NCBI GenBank assembly: GCA_000436695.1 | Contig: HF992533.1 | Location: 1-14,998, forward strand | DNA: 14,998 nucleotides | Direction of reading: 5' to 3' | DNA from: Prevotella sp. CAG:1185 | Lineage (GTDB): Bacteria; Bacteroidota; Bacteroidia; Bacteroidales; Bacteroidaceae | Shown here: piece after piece, positions 6,745 through 14,849 of the stretch | Layout: each line of letters begins with the position of its first letter | How positions within the stretch are numbered: the stretch's first letter is position 1 | The notes under the pieces: model-generated | The model's input: only the letters and a program-made list of their open reading frames with translations | Databases searched by the model: none | Told to the model about the DNA's origin: nothing | Program-made: the position numbers and the translations under genes

Positions 6745-8682
6745 TTATTTGTCGGTTTTGTTGTTTCTTTTTCTTCTTAGCGCAACCATTCCGTCTGCGA
6801 CATAAATTATTTCTTCATTTATCATATATTCAAAAACATCTTCAACAATATCCCTGTCGAAGTTTATTTCTTTTATTTCTGTGATGTAATGTGGCTTCAT
6901 GTCATTTAACAGTTCTGTTATCAGTTCTTCAGCCTTTTTCTGTCCGTTTTTGTCTTCATGTTGTTTCTTATGAGCAATGCATACATCGCATTGTCCGCAG
7001 TCGGTTGAGCGTTCTTCGCCAAAATATCTAAGTAATTGTCTGCTTCGGCATATATCATCGTTGGTTGCATATTTAATCATTGCATCAATACGCTGGATAT
7101 ATTCCTTTTTACGGTCGTCATAAACTTCTTTTGTGAATACCAGACGGTCCATCTCTTCACGGCACTGTGTATATGTGATATGAGGGATTTTTTTCCTAGG
7201 GATGAATTTCATAATATGACGTGCCGTTAAATCCTTTAGGATTACATAAGTTTCAGGTATTGTAAGTTCGGCCTGTTGTGCTATTAGACTCTCGTCAATG
7301 TAGCAGAAATCTACAAAAAGTCCTCCGTAGCACCTCAACAGTGCTGTTATTACGGCGTTTTCTTTTTCATCTAGATTGTCGAGCATGTAAAGATCGTTTC
7401 GGCTGAGCAGTATTTTTATTTGTGCCCTGTTGTCAGATTCTTCGTCATAGTCTATATATCCGGCTCTAGTCAATATCTTGAGTGCAGAACTGGCCTGTAT
7501 TGGAAAATGTTTAAAAGCTACGCAGAATCTGTCTATGTTGAATTCAAATCTGCACCCTTGGCCGCTTCCCATTCCTATTTGGTAAAAGTATGCCAGATGT
7601 TCATATACGAGTCGTATATATTCTTTGTCTGGAAATGTTTCGTCAATTCTCCTTTGAAGTTTGCCCTTATCGCTTCCATTATATAGTAATACGGCGTATG
7701 CTTTGTTGCCGTCACGTCCAGCTCTGCCTGCTTCTTGAAAGTAAGCCTCTGGTGAATCTGGGCAGTCGTAATGTATTACAAGTCTGACATCCGGTTTGTC
7801 TATGCCCATGCCGAAGGCGTTTGTGGCTACCATAACGCGTGCTTTGCCCTCATGCCATTCTTTTTGTCGTTCGTCTCTTGCGGCGCTTTCAAGTCCTGCG
7901 TTATAGAATGTTGCGCTGATATTACGTTTACATAATTCAGCTGCAATTTCTTTAGAACGTTTTCGACTTCTGACATATACTATAGCAGAACCCTGGACAC
8001 ATTTGAGTATGTGTATCATTTCTTCTAGCTTGTCATCAGTTCTTCTTACTATGTATGCCAGATTCTTGCGCTCAAAACTCATTTTGAACACATTCTTTTC
8101 CTTAAACCCAAGTTTGTCCTGAATGTCATCCACTACTTTTGGTGTGGCTGTAGCTGTCAGTGCAAGTATAGGTGCATCGGGCTTTAATTTGCGTATTTCA
8201 GATATTTTCAGGTAAGATGGTCTGAAGTCATATCCCCATTGGCTTATGCAGTGAGCTTCATCAATAGTAATAAAGCTCACGTTCATGTGGCTCATCTTTT
8301 TTTGAAACAGTTCTGATGAAAGGCGTTCTGGTGAAACATAAAGTATTTTCACCCCTCCGAATATTGCGTTTTCAAGTGTTGTTATTATGTCTGCATGCAT
8401 CATACCTGAGTATATGGCCGCAGCTTTGATGCCTTTATGTCTTAAATTTGCCACTTGATCTTTCATCAGCGCAATCAGTGGCGTTATAACAATGCATACA
8501 CCTTTCATTGAAAGCGCCGGCACTTGGAATGTTATTGATTTTCCTCCTCCCGTCGGCATCAGGCCAAGTGTGTCACGCCCTGAGCAGATACTGTCAATTA
8601 TTTCACGCTGGATACCTCTGAAATTGTCATATCCCCAGTTGTCGTGAAGAATTTTTATGTATTTGTCGTTAGACGTTTGCAT
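6745..8682 (-). CDS. recQ: RecQ-family ATP-dependent DNA helicase
   Basis: RecQ unwinds DNA 3' to 5' and works with RecJ in RecF-pathway recombination and stalled-fork processing. The 645-residue protein shows Walker A MPTGGGKS (42-49), DEAHC (141-145), the RecQ aromatic-rich loop around QWGYDF (148-153), TATAT (176-180) and motif VI QEAGRAGRDG (316-325). The zinc cysteines are C545, C562, C565 and C568, in the family pattern ending CGQCDVC. In E. coli RecQ they follow the helicase core within about 50 residues; here about 220 residues intervene, including a winged-helix-like stretch (about 381-415). There is no recognisable HRDC domain; the tail (about 585-637) also looks winged-helix-like. 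I believe Bacteroidetes homologues share this layout. It lies 81 nt downstream of recJ. Confidence 0.93.
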   Translation of the reverse strand: MQTSNDKYIKILHDNWGYDNFRGIQREIIDSICSGRDTLGLMPTGGGKSITFQVPALSMKGVCIVITPLIALMKDQVANLRHKGIKAAAIYSGMMHADIITTLENAIFGGVKILYVSPERLSSELFQKKMSHMNVSFITIDEAHCISQWGYDFRPSYLKISEIRKLKPDAPILALTATATPKVVDDIQDKLGFKEKNVFKMSFERKNLAYIVRRTDDKLEEMIHILKCVQGSAIVYVRSRKRSKEIAAELCKRNISATFYNAGLESAARDERQKEWHEGKARVMVATNAFGMGIDKPDVRLVIHYDCPDSPEAYFQEAGRAGRDGNKAYAVLLYNGSDKGKLQRRIDETFPDKEYIRLVYEHLAYFYQIGMGSGQGCRFEFNIDRFCVAFKHFPIQASSALKILTRAGYIDYDEESDNRAQIKILLSRNDLYMLDNLDEKENAVITALLRCYGGLFVDFCYIDESLIAQQAELTIPETYVILKDLTARHIMKFIPRKKIPHITYTQCREEMDRLVFTKEVYDDRKKEYIQRIDAMIKYATNDDICRSRQLLRYFGEERSTDCGQCDVCIAHKKQHEDKNGQKKAEELITELLNDMKPHYITEIKEINFDRDIVEDVFEYMINEEIIYVADGMVALRRKRNNKTDK

Positions 8683-8705
8683 TGTAAAAATATTCGGATT
8701 TTATA

Positions 8706-8745
8706 TATCTGTCCACGTAACTTGGTCCTGTTTCGTGGACAGATA
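8706..8745 (-). repeat. 12-bp inverted repeat in the recJ-recQ spacer
   Basis: TATCTGTCCACG (8706-8717) and CGTGGACAGATA (8734-8745) are perfect reverse complements. Inside them, AAC (8719-8721) pairs with GTT (8730-8732) across one mismatch, leaving an 8-nt loop. In the recJ-to-recQ transcript this is a strong hairpin ending about 23 nt before the recQ ATG. No T-run follows on that strand, so it is not a typical terminator. It may be a processing or stability element, or an operator for a separate recQ promoter, although I found no -7 element. Confidence 0.7.
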
Positions 8746-8763
8746 CTCGATGTGTCAGTTTGT

Positions 8764-10491
8764 TTATTCTTCATCCTCTGCAGGACGTATATCTTCTATC
8801 TGAAGTTGAATGCCATTATGTTTGAATACATTATCTTCAATTGTGTAGGCAATATCGAAACTGCGTTTTGATTTTATATAGCGTGCCGAACCGCTTTGAC
8901 CAAAAGCTATTCCGTTCATAACGTTGTTTGATTTTGAGTCAACAAGTTCGAGTTTGATGTGCTCTTGCTCTCTTCCTACAACTTTGCTTGTACCGAAATC
9001 ATAAACATCTGTAGTACAGAACAGAGGCTTGGGATTTTTGGGGCCGAATGGGCTGAATTTTTTTATTTCAGCATGCAATTTGCGTGTTATGTCCTTAAAA
9101 TCGATTACAGCATCAATATTGAGCATTGCTTCTGTCTGTTCAGGCTGTATATGCTCATCGACATATTTTTGGAAGCGTCTCATAAATTCAGGTACGTCTT
9201 TCCATTTTAATGTAAGTCCGGCTGCATAGGTGTGCCCGCCAAAATTTATCAATAGGTCGCGGCAACTTTTAATTGCGGAATATACATCAAAGCCTGTAAC
9301 GCTTCTTGCAGAACCTGTTGCAAGGTCGTCTTCGCGTGTCATTACTATTGTAGGCCGGAAATATATTTCCGTCAGTCTTGATGCAACAATACCTATTATT
9401 CCTTTTTTCCAGTTTTCATCATATAGAACAATGCTGGAACGTCTTTTCTGGCTTTCAATTTTTGCAACGATTTGGTTGGCTTCTTCGGTCATCTGTTTGT
9501 CGATGTCCTTGCGTTGTTCATTATATTCATTTATATGTTTAGCCTCTTTGAGTGCGCTTCCTAAATCTTTTTCTACAAGCAGGTCGACGCTTTCTCTTCC
9601 GTTTTCCATTCGTCCTGAGGCATTGATGCGTGGTCCGATTTTAAAGACGATATCGCTCATTGTTATAGTGCGGCCGTTAAGTCCGCATATATCAATAATA
9701 GCCTTAAGTCCTATGTTCGGATTTTGATTTAGCTGTTTAAGTCCATGATAGGCTAAAATTCTGTTTTCCTCAACCACCGGCACGATGTCGGCAGCTATAC
9801 TTACCGCACAGAAGTCGAGTAGGGGAACAAGCCGTGAGAAGGGAATACCGTTGTTTTTTGCAAATGCTTGCATAAACTTAAATCCGACACCACATCCGCA
9901 CAAGTGTTTGAACGGATAGCTGTCGTCTTGTCGTTTGGGGTTAAGTATCGCCACAGCAGGGGGCATAGTCTCATCTGGCACGTGGTGATCGCAGATAATA
10001 AAATCTATGCCAAGACTTTTGGCATATTTTATTTCTTCTGTGGCTTTAATTCCGCAGTCGAGTATTATTATCAGCTTAACTCCTGTTTTATGAGCATAGT
10101 TGATTCCCTTATAGCTCACTCCATACCCCTCATCATATCTGTCAGGTATGTAGTAATCTATATTCGAATAGAATTGTTGTAAGAATTTATAGACGAGTGC
10201 GACGGCAGTGCATCCGTCAACATCGTAGTCACCATACACCATAATGCGCTCTTTTCGTCCCATTGCGTCATTCAGTCGGTCAACGGCAACATCCATATCT
10301 TTCATTAAGAACGGATTAATGAGGTCGTTGAGCTGAGGACGGAAGAAACGTTTAGCAGCAGATTCGGTGGTAATGTTTCGCCGGATTAGTATTCCGGCCA
10401 TAACGGGGCTTATACCCAGTTTTGCTCCAAGCTCTTCAGCTGCCTTTTTCTGTTCTGATGTTGGTGGTTCGTAGTTCCATTTGAAGTGCAT
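8764..10491 (-). CDS. recJ: Single-stranded-DNA-specific exonuclease RecJ
   Basis: RecJ degrades single-stranded DNA 5' to 3' in RecF-pathway recombination, base excision and mismatch repair, on ends opened by RecQ. The 575-residue length is usual for the family. DHH-phosphoesterase motifs are YGDYDVDG (86-93, with D88, D90 and D92), LDCG (144-147, D145), DHH (168-170) and LLDFCAVSIAAD (224-235). The DHHA1 region has GRINASGRM-type sequence (287-295) and GGHTYAAG (418-425), and an OB-fold-like tail occupies about 455-570. The ATG at 10491 precedes MHFKWNYEPP, typical of Bacteroidetes RecJ. A terminator of the upstream peptidase gene lies before it, so recJ should have its own promoter; I could not identify a convincing one. 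recQ follows 81 nt downstream. Confidence 0.95.
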   Translation of the reverse strand: MHFKWNYEPPTSEQKKAAEELGAKLGISPVMAGILIRRNITTESAAKRFFRPQLNDLINPFLMKDMDVAVDRLNDAMGRKERIMVYGDYDVDGCTAVALVYKFLQQFYSNIDYYIPDRYDEGYGVSYKGINYAHKTGVKLIIILDCGIKATEEIKYAKSLGIDFIICDHHVPDETMPPAVAILNPKRQDDSYPFKHLCGCGVGFKFMQAFAKNNGIPFSRLVPLLDFCAVSIAADIVPVVEENRILAYHGLKQLNQNPNIGLKAIIDICGLNGRTITMSDIVFKIGPRINASGRMENGRESVDLLVEKDLGSALKEAKHINEYNEQRKDIDKQMTEEANQIVAKIESQKRRSSIVLYDENWKKGIIGIVASRLTEIYFRPTIVMTREDDLATGSARSVTGFDVYSAIKSCRDLLINFGGHTYAAGLTLKWKDVPEFMRRFQKYVDEHIQPEQTEAMLNIDAVIDFKDITRKLHAEIKKFSPFGPKNPKPLFCTTDVYDFGTSKVVGREQEHIKLELVDSKSNNVMNGIAFGQSGSARYIKSKRSFDIAYTIEDNVFKHNGIQLQIEDIRPAEDEE

Positions 10492-10559
10492 TTATATTGT
10501 TTTTTATTTCTCTAACCCGGTTGCCATTGTCAGGTTGTATAAAATGGCGTGTAAAGTTA

Positions 10560-10613
10560 CAAATAAAAAACAAGAAAACGGTGATTTCTGACAGAAAAGT
10601 TCAGAAATCACCG
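10560..10613 (-). terminator. Rho-independent terminator of the pepP-C1 peptidase operon
   Basis: CGGTGATTTCTGA (10579-10591) and TCAGAAATCACCG (10601-10613) form a perfect 13-bp stem with a 9-nt loop. On the - strand it is followed by TTTTCTTGTTTTTTATTTG, an excellent U-rich tail. It lies about 124 nt past the C1 peptidase stop and isolates that operon from recJ. On the + strand a short CTTTT follows, but nothing upstream is transcribed that way. Confidence 0.88.
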
Positions 10614-10736
10614 CTTTTGCTTGTGTCGTCAAGACTTAACTGATGACGATTTTAGACGGTATCTGACAACATATTTAGGTTATAGGCTTTAACATGTTGT
10701 ATTGTTTATGTATATCCGTCTATGTTGTCGTATATT
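10614..10736 (-). other. Long 3' UTR of the C1 peptidase transcript with self-complementary segments
   Basis: This stretch between the C1 peptidase stop and its terminator contains overlapping complementary segments. GACAACATA (10665-10673) pairs with TATGTTGTC (10721-10729), and in part with ATGTTGT (10694-10700). TAGACGG (10653-10659) pairs with CCGTCTA (10716-10722), and TCGTCA (10626-10631) with TGACGA (10644-10649). Some pairings exclude others. No reading frame is visible. It may only be a folded 3' UTR; a 3'-derived small RNA ending at the terminator is possible but unproven. Confidence 0.35.
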
Positions 10737-11942
10737 TTACTTAATGTTAAGTTTCTTGCGGATATCCTTAGGAATAGCGTTCTTGTTAACCATGAAGCTC
10801 ATAGTCTTGTATGCAACATAGTTCTTTGACATATACCATATTCCTTTGTAGTCACCATACTCACCCCAAGAGTTCTTTACCATATAGTATTCGCGTCCGT
10901 TCTGGTCTTTGGCAATACCGAAGATAACCATTCCGTGGTCGTCTGTTGTCTCCCAGTTGTCAAATGCTTCCTGACGCATTTCTTGTGTAGGAACAATTTC
11001 AGGAGCATCAACTCCAAGAGAATCAAGCTTACTCTTCTTCTCTGTTGAAGAAAGTTTAAACCATCTGTCGGCATCAGTTCCTGCCATACTGCGTGCTTTC
11101 TTTACGTCGTATGCAATACCGAGACCCTTACGTGTGAATCCGTCTTCTGTAACATCGCCTCCCCATGCTATTGTATAGCCTTCATTGATGGCATTGTCAA
11201 TAATCTTCATCATCTCGTCCATAGGAACATTGTATGATGTAGCCCAACGCCAGTTGTCCTGAACTTCAACAGGGAACTGTGTATAGAATGGGTGGTGTGT
11301 GTAACTTGTTATTGAAACATAGTCGTCAAAGTTGAGTCCAAGACTTGCAGCAAATGTCTGCGGAGTATACTTCTTGCCCTCATAAACGAATTCTTTTGGA
11401 CATTCTCCTAAGTAAGCATCGATAATGCCCTGCAGACCTTTCTGCCACTGTTTAGAAATCTTCTTTGCTTTGCTCTTTGAAACAGCAGCAACGTATGGTT
11501 CCATTACACCAAAGAACTCGTCAAAGTTAGCCAAAGAGTCGCCTGTCAGTGTACCGGGAGCCGGCATGGCTGTCTCTGGGCATATACCATGATTCTTGAG
11601 GATATAGAGCACGTCTTCAGAGCTTCCGCCTTGTGAGAACTGGCTGTCGCCATGCATTCTTACAGTAAGGATAGCGCGCTCCATATAGTCTTTGTTGGCT
11701 ACGAACATTTCGCACAGGTCGTAAGTCTTACCTGTCTTTTTCAGAATTTCATTCTCAAAGAAACTCAGTGTTGAGTAAGCCCAGCAGGTACCGCTACGGT
11801 TTTGGTCTTTGATACTTGTGATTTTGTTCTCCTTAATGGTTGTGAACACAGGTTTGATTTTGTCGGCAGTTTCTTTCTTTTCCTGCGCGTTCATGCCTGT
11901 TGCTATGCAAGCCAACAGAGCCATTGCAAATAATTTTTTCAT
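10737..11942 (-). CDS. Exported C1-family cysteine peptidase (bleomycin hydrolase/PepC-like)
   Basis: This papain-superfamily peptidase of the C1B (bleomycin hydrolase/aminopeptidase C) type has 401 residues. The catalytic set is visible: Q47 (oxyanion hole), C53 in SGTCWAYS, H336 in DDHGM and N357 in VKNSWGEYG. Residues 1-19 form a signal peptide (MKKLF, hydrophobic core, NA before QEKK), so it should act in the periplasm or outside, unlike the cytosolic PepC of lactic acid bacteria. LLAC at 9-12 resembles a lipobox, but Leu before A-C is not favoured and the AQ site fits signal peptidase I better. Its ATG is 26 nt downstream of pepP, so the two form an operon. Peptide scavenging is the likely role; aminopeptidase versus endopeptidase activity cannot be decided here. 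Confidence 0.9.
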   Translation of the reverse strand: MKKLFAMALLACIATGMNAQEKKETADKIKPVFTTIKENKITSIKDQNRSGTCWAYSTLSFFENEILKKTGKTYDLCEMFVANKDYMERAILTVRMHGDSQFSQGGSSEDVLYILKNHGICPETAMPAPGTLTGDSLANFDEFFGVMEPYVAAVSKSKAKKISKQWQKGLQGIIDAYLGECPKEFVYEGKKYTPQTFAASLGLNFDDYVSITSYTHHPFYTQFPVEVQDNWRWATSYNVPMDEMMKIIDNAINEGYTIAWGGDVTEDGFTRKGLGIAYDVKKARSMAGTDADRWFKLSSTEKKSKLDSLGVDAPEIVPTQEMRQEAFDNWETTDDHGMVIFGIAKDQNGREYYMVKNSWGEYGDYKGIWYMSKNYVAYKTMSFMVNKNAIPKDIRKKLNIK

Positions 11943-11968
11943 TTTTCTATAAGTATTGTTTTGGGTTT

Positions 11969-13366
11969 TTAATTATTTCTCATAAATTCCTCAACATCAT
12001 CGGGATGATAAGGTATTCGGTCTTTTCCTAGGAATCTGCATCCGTCTTCAGTTATAAGCAGGTCGTCCTCTATGCGGATACCTCCAAAGTCTTTATAGGT
12101 TTCAAGCATTTCATAGTTAATGAAATCTTTGTGAAGTCCTTGAGATTTCCAATCGTCAATGAGTGCCGGTATAAAGTAAATTCCAGGCTCGTCTGTAACG
12201 ACAAATCCTTTTTCAAGTCGGCGGCCCATACGCAGACAATTTGTTCCAAACTGAGTTGATGGCTGTATTTCGTCGTCAAAACCTACATAGTTCTGTCCTA
12301 GTCCCTCCATGTCGTGTACGTCCATTCCCATCATGTGTCCAAGTCCGTGTGGCAGGAACATAGCATGAGCTCCGGCTTTAACCGCTTCTTCGGTGTCACC
12401 CTTCATCAGGCCTATTTCTTTCAGCTTGTCTGTCATAAGTCTGCATACAGCCATGTGAACGTCATACCATTTTATGCCAGGTTTTGCAACATCAAGTACG
12501 TAGTCATGGCAAGCCTCAACGATACTGTAAATTTCACGCTGTCTTTGAGTGAATTTTCCGTTCACAGGATATGTACGTGTATTGTCTGAGCAATAGTTAT
12601 TGCGGTTTTCTGCACCTGAGTCGCACAATGCTAAACGTCCGCTTTCAAGAACATTCCATGAAGGTGTGCCGTGCATTATCTCGCCGTGCTGAGTGAATAT
12701 GGTGGCAAAACTTACCATTGCTCCATGAGAATTGGCCGTACCGTCAACTTGTCCGCCAATAAACTTCTCTGTGAGTCCGGGCTTAGTCAGTCTCATTGCC
12801 GTTGTATGCATCTTATATCCTATAGAGCATGCGTCTTCAATCTCGGCAATTTCTTGAGGTTCTTTAGTTGAACGCATCTTCACAACAGCCTTTATCAGTT
12901 CAAGTGAAGCTGCTTCTTTCTGTTGATTTGGGTGAATTCCGAGCAAATCAAAAATTTGCAGTTTTGTGTCATATCTGTATGGAGGCAGAAAATGTATTGT
13001 TCTTTTCTGTTTCAGCGCATTGTTGCAAATTATCTGCAGCGACTTCATTGGGGCGGTATTGGCCACTCCTACGCTTTCTGCCATATCCTTAACACTGTTT
13101 ACAGAGCCGAACCATACGATGTCTTCAATATCGATGTCGTTGCCTACAAGTGTTTCGGTACCTTCATCGATGTCTATTACACCTACCAGTCCGTCACGGT
13201 TGAGTCCAAAATAATACAGGAATGATGAATCTTGGCGGAATGGGTAATATCCGTTAGAAGGATAATTTACCGGCGATTCGTTATTACCGAACAATATCAC
13301 GATGCCACTCTTTACGAGTTTTCTAAGCTCGGCGCGGCGGCTTACGTAGGTTTCCTTGCTGAACAT
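11969..13366 (-). CDS. pepP: Xaa-Pro aminopeptidase (M24B)
   Basis: PepP removes an N-terminal residue preceding proline, completing breakdown of proline-containing peptides. The 465-residue protein has an AMP_N domain (about 1-130) and an M24 pita-bread catalytic domain (about 170-450). The five dinuclear-metal ligands are all visible: D249 (CDSGAENRNNYCSD), D261, H344 (PHGLGHMMGMDVHD), E393 (TDEPGIYF) and E433 (GGIRIEDD). There is no signal peptide, so it is cytosolic. The ATG at 13366 gives MFSKETYVSRRAEL, a normal start for the family. It is first in an operon with the exported C1 peptidase and has a consensus promoter about 125 nt upstream with a leader that can fold. Confidence 0.95.
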   Translation of the reverse strand: MFSKETYVSRRAELRKLVKSGIVILFGNNESPVNYPSNGYYPFRQDSSFLYYFGLNRDGLVGVIDIDEGTETLVGNDIDIEDIVWFGSVNSVKDMAESVGVANTAPMKSLQIICNNALKQKRTIHFLPPYRYDTKLQIFDLLGIHPNQQKEAASLELIKAVVKMRSTKEPQEIAEIEDACSIGYKMHTTAMRLTKPGLTEKFIGGQVDGTANSHGAMVSFATIFTQHGEIMHGTPSWNVLESGRLALCDSGAENRNNYCSDNTRTYPVNGKFTQRQREIYSIVEACHDYVLDVAKPGIKWYDVHMAVCRLMTDKLKEIGLMKGDTEEAVKAGAHAMFLPHGLGHMMGMDVHDMEGLGQNYVGFDDEIQPSTQFGTNCLRMGRRLEKGFVVTDEPGIYFIPALIDDWKSQGLHKDFINYEMLETYKDFGGIRIEDDLLITEDGCRFLGKDRIPYHPDDVEEFMRNN

Positions 13367-13404
13367 ATCGTAAAATACTTATTTTAATTATCTTTCATAA
13401 TATT

Positions 13405-13443
13405 GTGCTTTGGGGGCTTCTTTCACAAGCACTATCAGTGCTT
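13405..13443 (-). promoter_or_regulatory. Hairpin(s) in the pepP 5' leader
   Basis: AAGCACT (13427-13433) and AGTGCTT (13437-13443) form a perfect 7-bp stem around a 3-nt loop. The 13427-13432 segment is also complementary to GTGCTT (13405-13410), so in the pepP leader the same segment can pair on either side. Neither pairing is followed by a T-run, and the start codon is some 40 nt away. A switch is speculation; a simple stabilising hairpin is as likely. Confidence 0.4.
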
Positions 13444-13491
13444 ATTTAGTTTTCAAGCTCATATTGCACAAGATGTAAAACTTCAATATTG

Positions 13492-13521
13492 CAAAGATAA
13501 TGCAATTTGAGTGCGGAACAA
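13492..13521 (-). promoter_or_regulatory. Bacteroidetes-type promoter of pepP
   Basis: Read on the - strand, TTG (13521-13519, within TTTG) and TATCTTTG (13499-13492) are separated by 19 nt, a full match to the Bacteroidetes pattern. Transcription would start near 13485, giving a leader of roughly 118 nt, long for this window. It lies back to back with the patatin-gene promoter about 160 nt away. Confidence 0.75.
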
Positions 13522-13679
13522 AATAAAATCAGTTTATTTTTTATCAAAATGTAACTTATTTTAATTTAAAGCTTTAGGCAACGGGTTAAATTATATGCAT
13601 TTTGAACGTATATTTATGTAAAAATGTTTCAAATGTTTATTTTTTCGTTTTTTTATATTGTGATTTCGTCTGAAATACA
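13522..13679. other. AT-rich core of the divergent pepP/patatin region
   Basis: The 363-nt region between pepP and the patatin gene holds one promoter for each direction and the pepP leader. The central part given here is very AT-rich with no reading frame, no strong inverted repeat beyond a short AAAGCTTT, and no recognisable RNA gene. Shared regulation of the two divergent units is possible but not shown by any visible operator. Confidence 0.6.
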
Positions 13680-13708
13680 TTGGTTTAAATCTAAAATCAT
13701 TAACTTTG
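13680..13708 (+). promoter_or_regulatory. Bacteroidetes-type promoter of the patatin-like gene
   Basis: TTG at 13680-13682 and TAACTTTG at 13701-13708 are 18 nt apart, one short of the usual 19-21, with a perfect -7 element. Transcription would begin near 13715, leaving only about 15 nt before the ATG at 13730, so the mRNA leader is very short. Confidence 0.65.
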
Positions 13709-13729
13709 CAGCAGTTTTAAAAGTTGATT

Positions 13730-14578
13730 ATGCGTATTGACAGAAATACAGGGTTGGTTCTTGAAGGAGGAGGTATGCGTGGAGTATTTACAAGTGGCGT
13801 GCTTGACGGCTTTATGAAGCATGACTTGTATTTTCATTACGTTGTCGCTGTTTCTGCCGGTGCGTGTAACGGCCTTTCGTATATGAGCCGGCAGATACGA
13901 AGGGCCAGGATATCAAACATTGATTATCTTTCGCAGTATAAATATATAGGACTTAGGCATCTTGTTACACAAGGCTGTATATTTGACCGAAAACTGCTTT
14001 ATGATGATTTTCCAAATACATTGTTACCATACGACTTTGATGCTTTTTTTAATAACCCGGACGTGTTCGAGATGGTTACAACTAACTGTCTTACAGGTCG
14101 TGCCTGCTATTTGACAGAGAAACACGATCGTCAGCGCCTGTTGGATATTGTGCGTGCAAGCAGCAGTCTGCCTTATGTCAGTAAGATTGTTAATGTGGAT
14201 GGCATACCGATGCTTGACGGCGGAATTGTTGACAGTATTCCTGTTATGCGGGCAATGGAACAGGGACATCATAAAAATGTTGTGGTGCTGACTAGAAATT
14301 ATGGATTTCGCAGTACGGAGAAAGACCATAAAATACCTCGCTTTATTTATAAAAATTATCCTCGTTTGCGTGTGGTGTTGAGTCATAGGTGTGAGGCATA
14401 TAACCGTCAACTTGAGATGATTGAGGAGATGGAACGTGCCGGTCAGATATTCTGTATACGTCCGGAGCGTCCAATGGAAGTCGGACGTATAGAAAAGTCT
14501 GTAGACAAACTAGAACGTCTTTATGAGGAAGGATATGCGTTAGGTGAGAAGTTTTGTCTGGAACAGGGGTATTGCTAG
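13730..14578 (+). CDS. Patatin-like phospholipase / acyl hydrolase
   Basis: This is a 282-residue patatin-fold acyl hydrolase, probably cytosolic or membrane-associated, since no signal peptide or membrane span is visible. The oxyanion-hole motif is EGGGMRG (12-18). The nucleophile is S42 in AVSAGACNG: the usual GxSxG has Ala (A40) in place of the first Gly. The catalytic Asp is D163 in LDGGIVDSIP (162-171). The fold thus has its Ser-Asp dyad and should be active on lipid acyl esters, but substrate is unknown. The C-terminal 100 residues are charged and helical, as in YjjU-type patatins. I chose the ATG at 13730 over a TTG two codons upstream, because the promoter leaves little leader and MRIDRNTGLVLEGGG is a natural start. 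Confidence 0.9.
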   Translation: MRIDRNTGLVLEGGGMRGVFTSGVLDGFMKHDLYFHYVVAVSAGACNGLSYMSRQIRRARISNIDYLSQYKYIGLRHLVTQGCIFDRKLLYDDFPNTLLPYDFDAFFNNPDVFEMVTTNCLTGRACYLTEKHDRQRLLDIVRASSSLPYVSKIVNVDGIPMLDGGIVDSIPVMRAMEQGHHKNVVVLTRNYGFRSTEKDHKIPRFIYKNYPRLRVVLSHRCEAYNRQLEMIEEMERAGQIFCIRPERPMEVGRIEKSVDKLERLYEEGYALGEKFCLEQGYC

Positions 14579-14849
14579 CTGCTTAAGTCTTGTTTGACGT
14601 CATGCATGAAGACAATGAAACTACTGATATTGTGATGATGGCGAAAATATAAAAATTGTCATACTTTTAGTTTGTATTGTCTATTATCGTTTTTGATTGT
14701 TTTCATTATTACTACATTTTAAAAATTATGCCAGATAATTTATGCCATTATTTAATGAAGTAAATGTGATTTCAAGAGTGTAAGAAATTATTGCTTTATG
14801 TAATACGCAGGATGTCAGTGATTTATAAAAGATAGCATTTTGTATTATG
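14579..14849. other. Noncoding region after the patatin gene
   Basis: This stretch is AT-rich with no ATG-initiated gene. It contains the overlapping palindromes TGACGTCA (14595-14602) and CATGCATG (14601-14608) just after the patatin stop, flanked by GTCTT/AAGAC. That could be a weak hairpin, but there is no T-run to make it a terminator. Nothing else is recognisable. Confidence 0.5.

Noticed and set aside
10552..10567. Possible recJ promoter on the - strand (TAACTTTA, and overlapping TTTATTTG)
   Set aside because: Each misses one consensus base and neither has a TTG at the right distance. recJ needs a promoter, but I cannot place it.
14587..14613. GTCTT/AAGAC flanking TGACGTCA and CATGCATG as a patatin-gene terminator
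   Set aside because: The stem is only 5 bp with a long loop and there is no T-run; short palindromes like these occur by chance.
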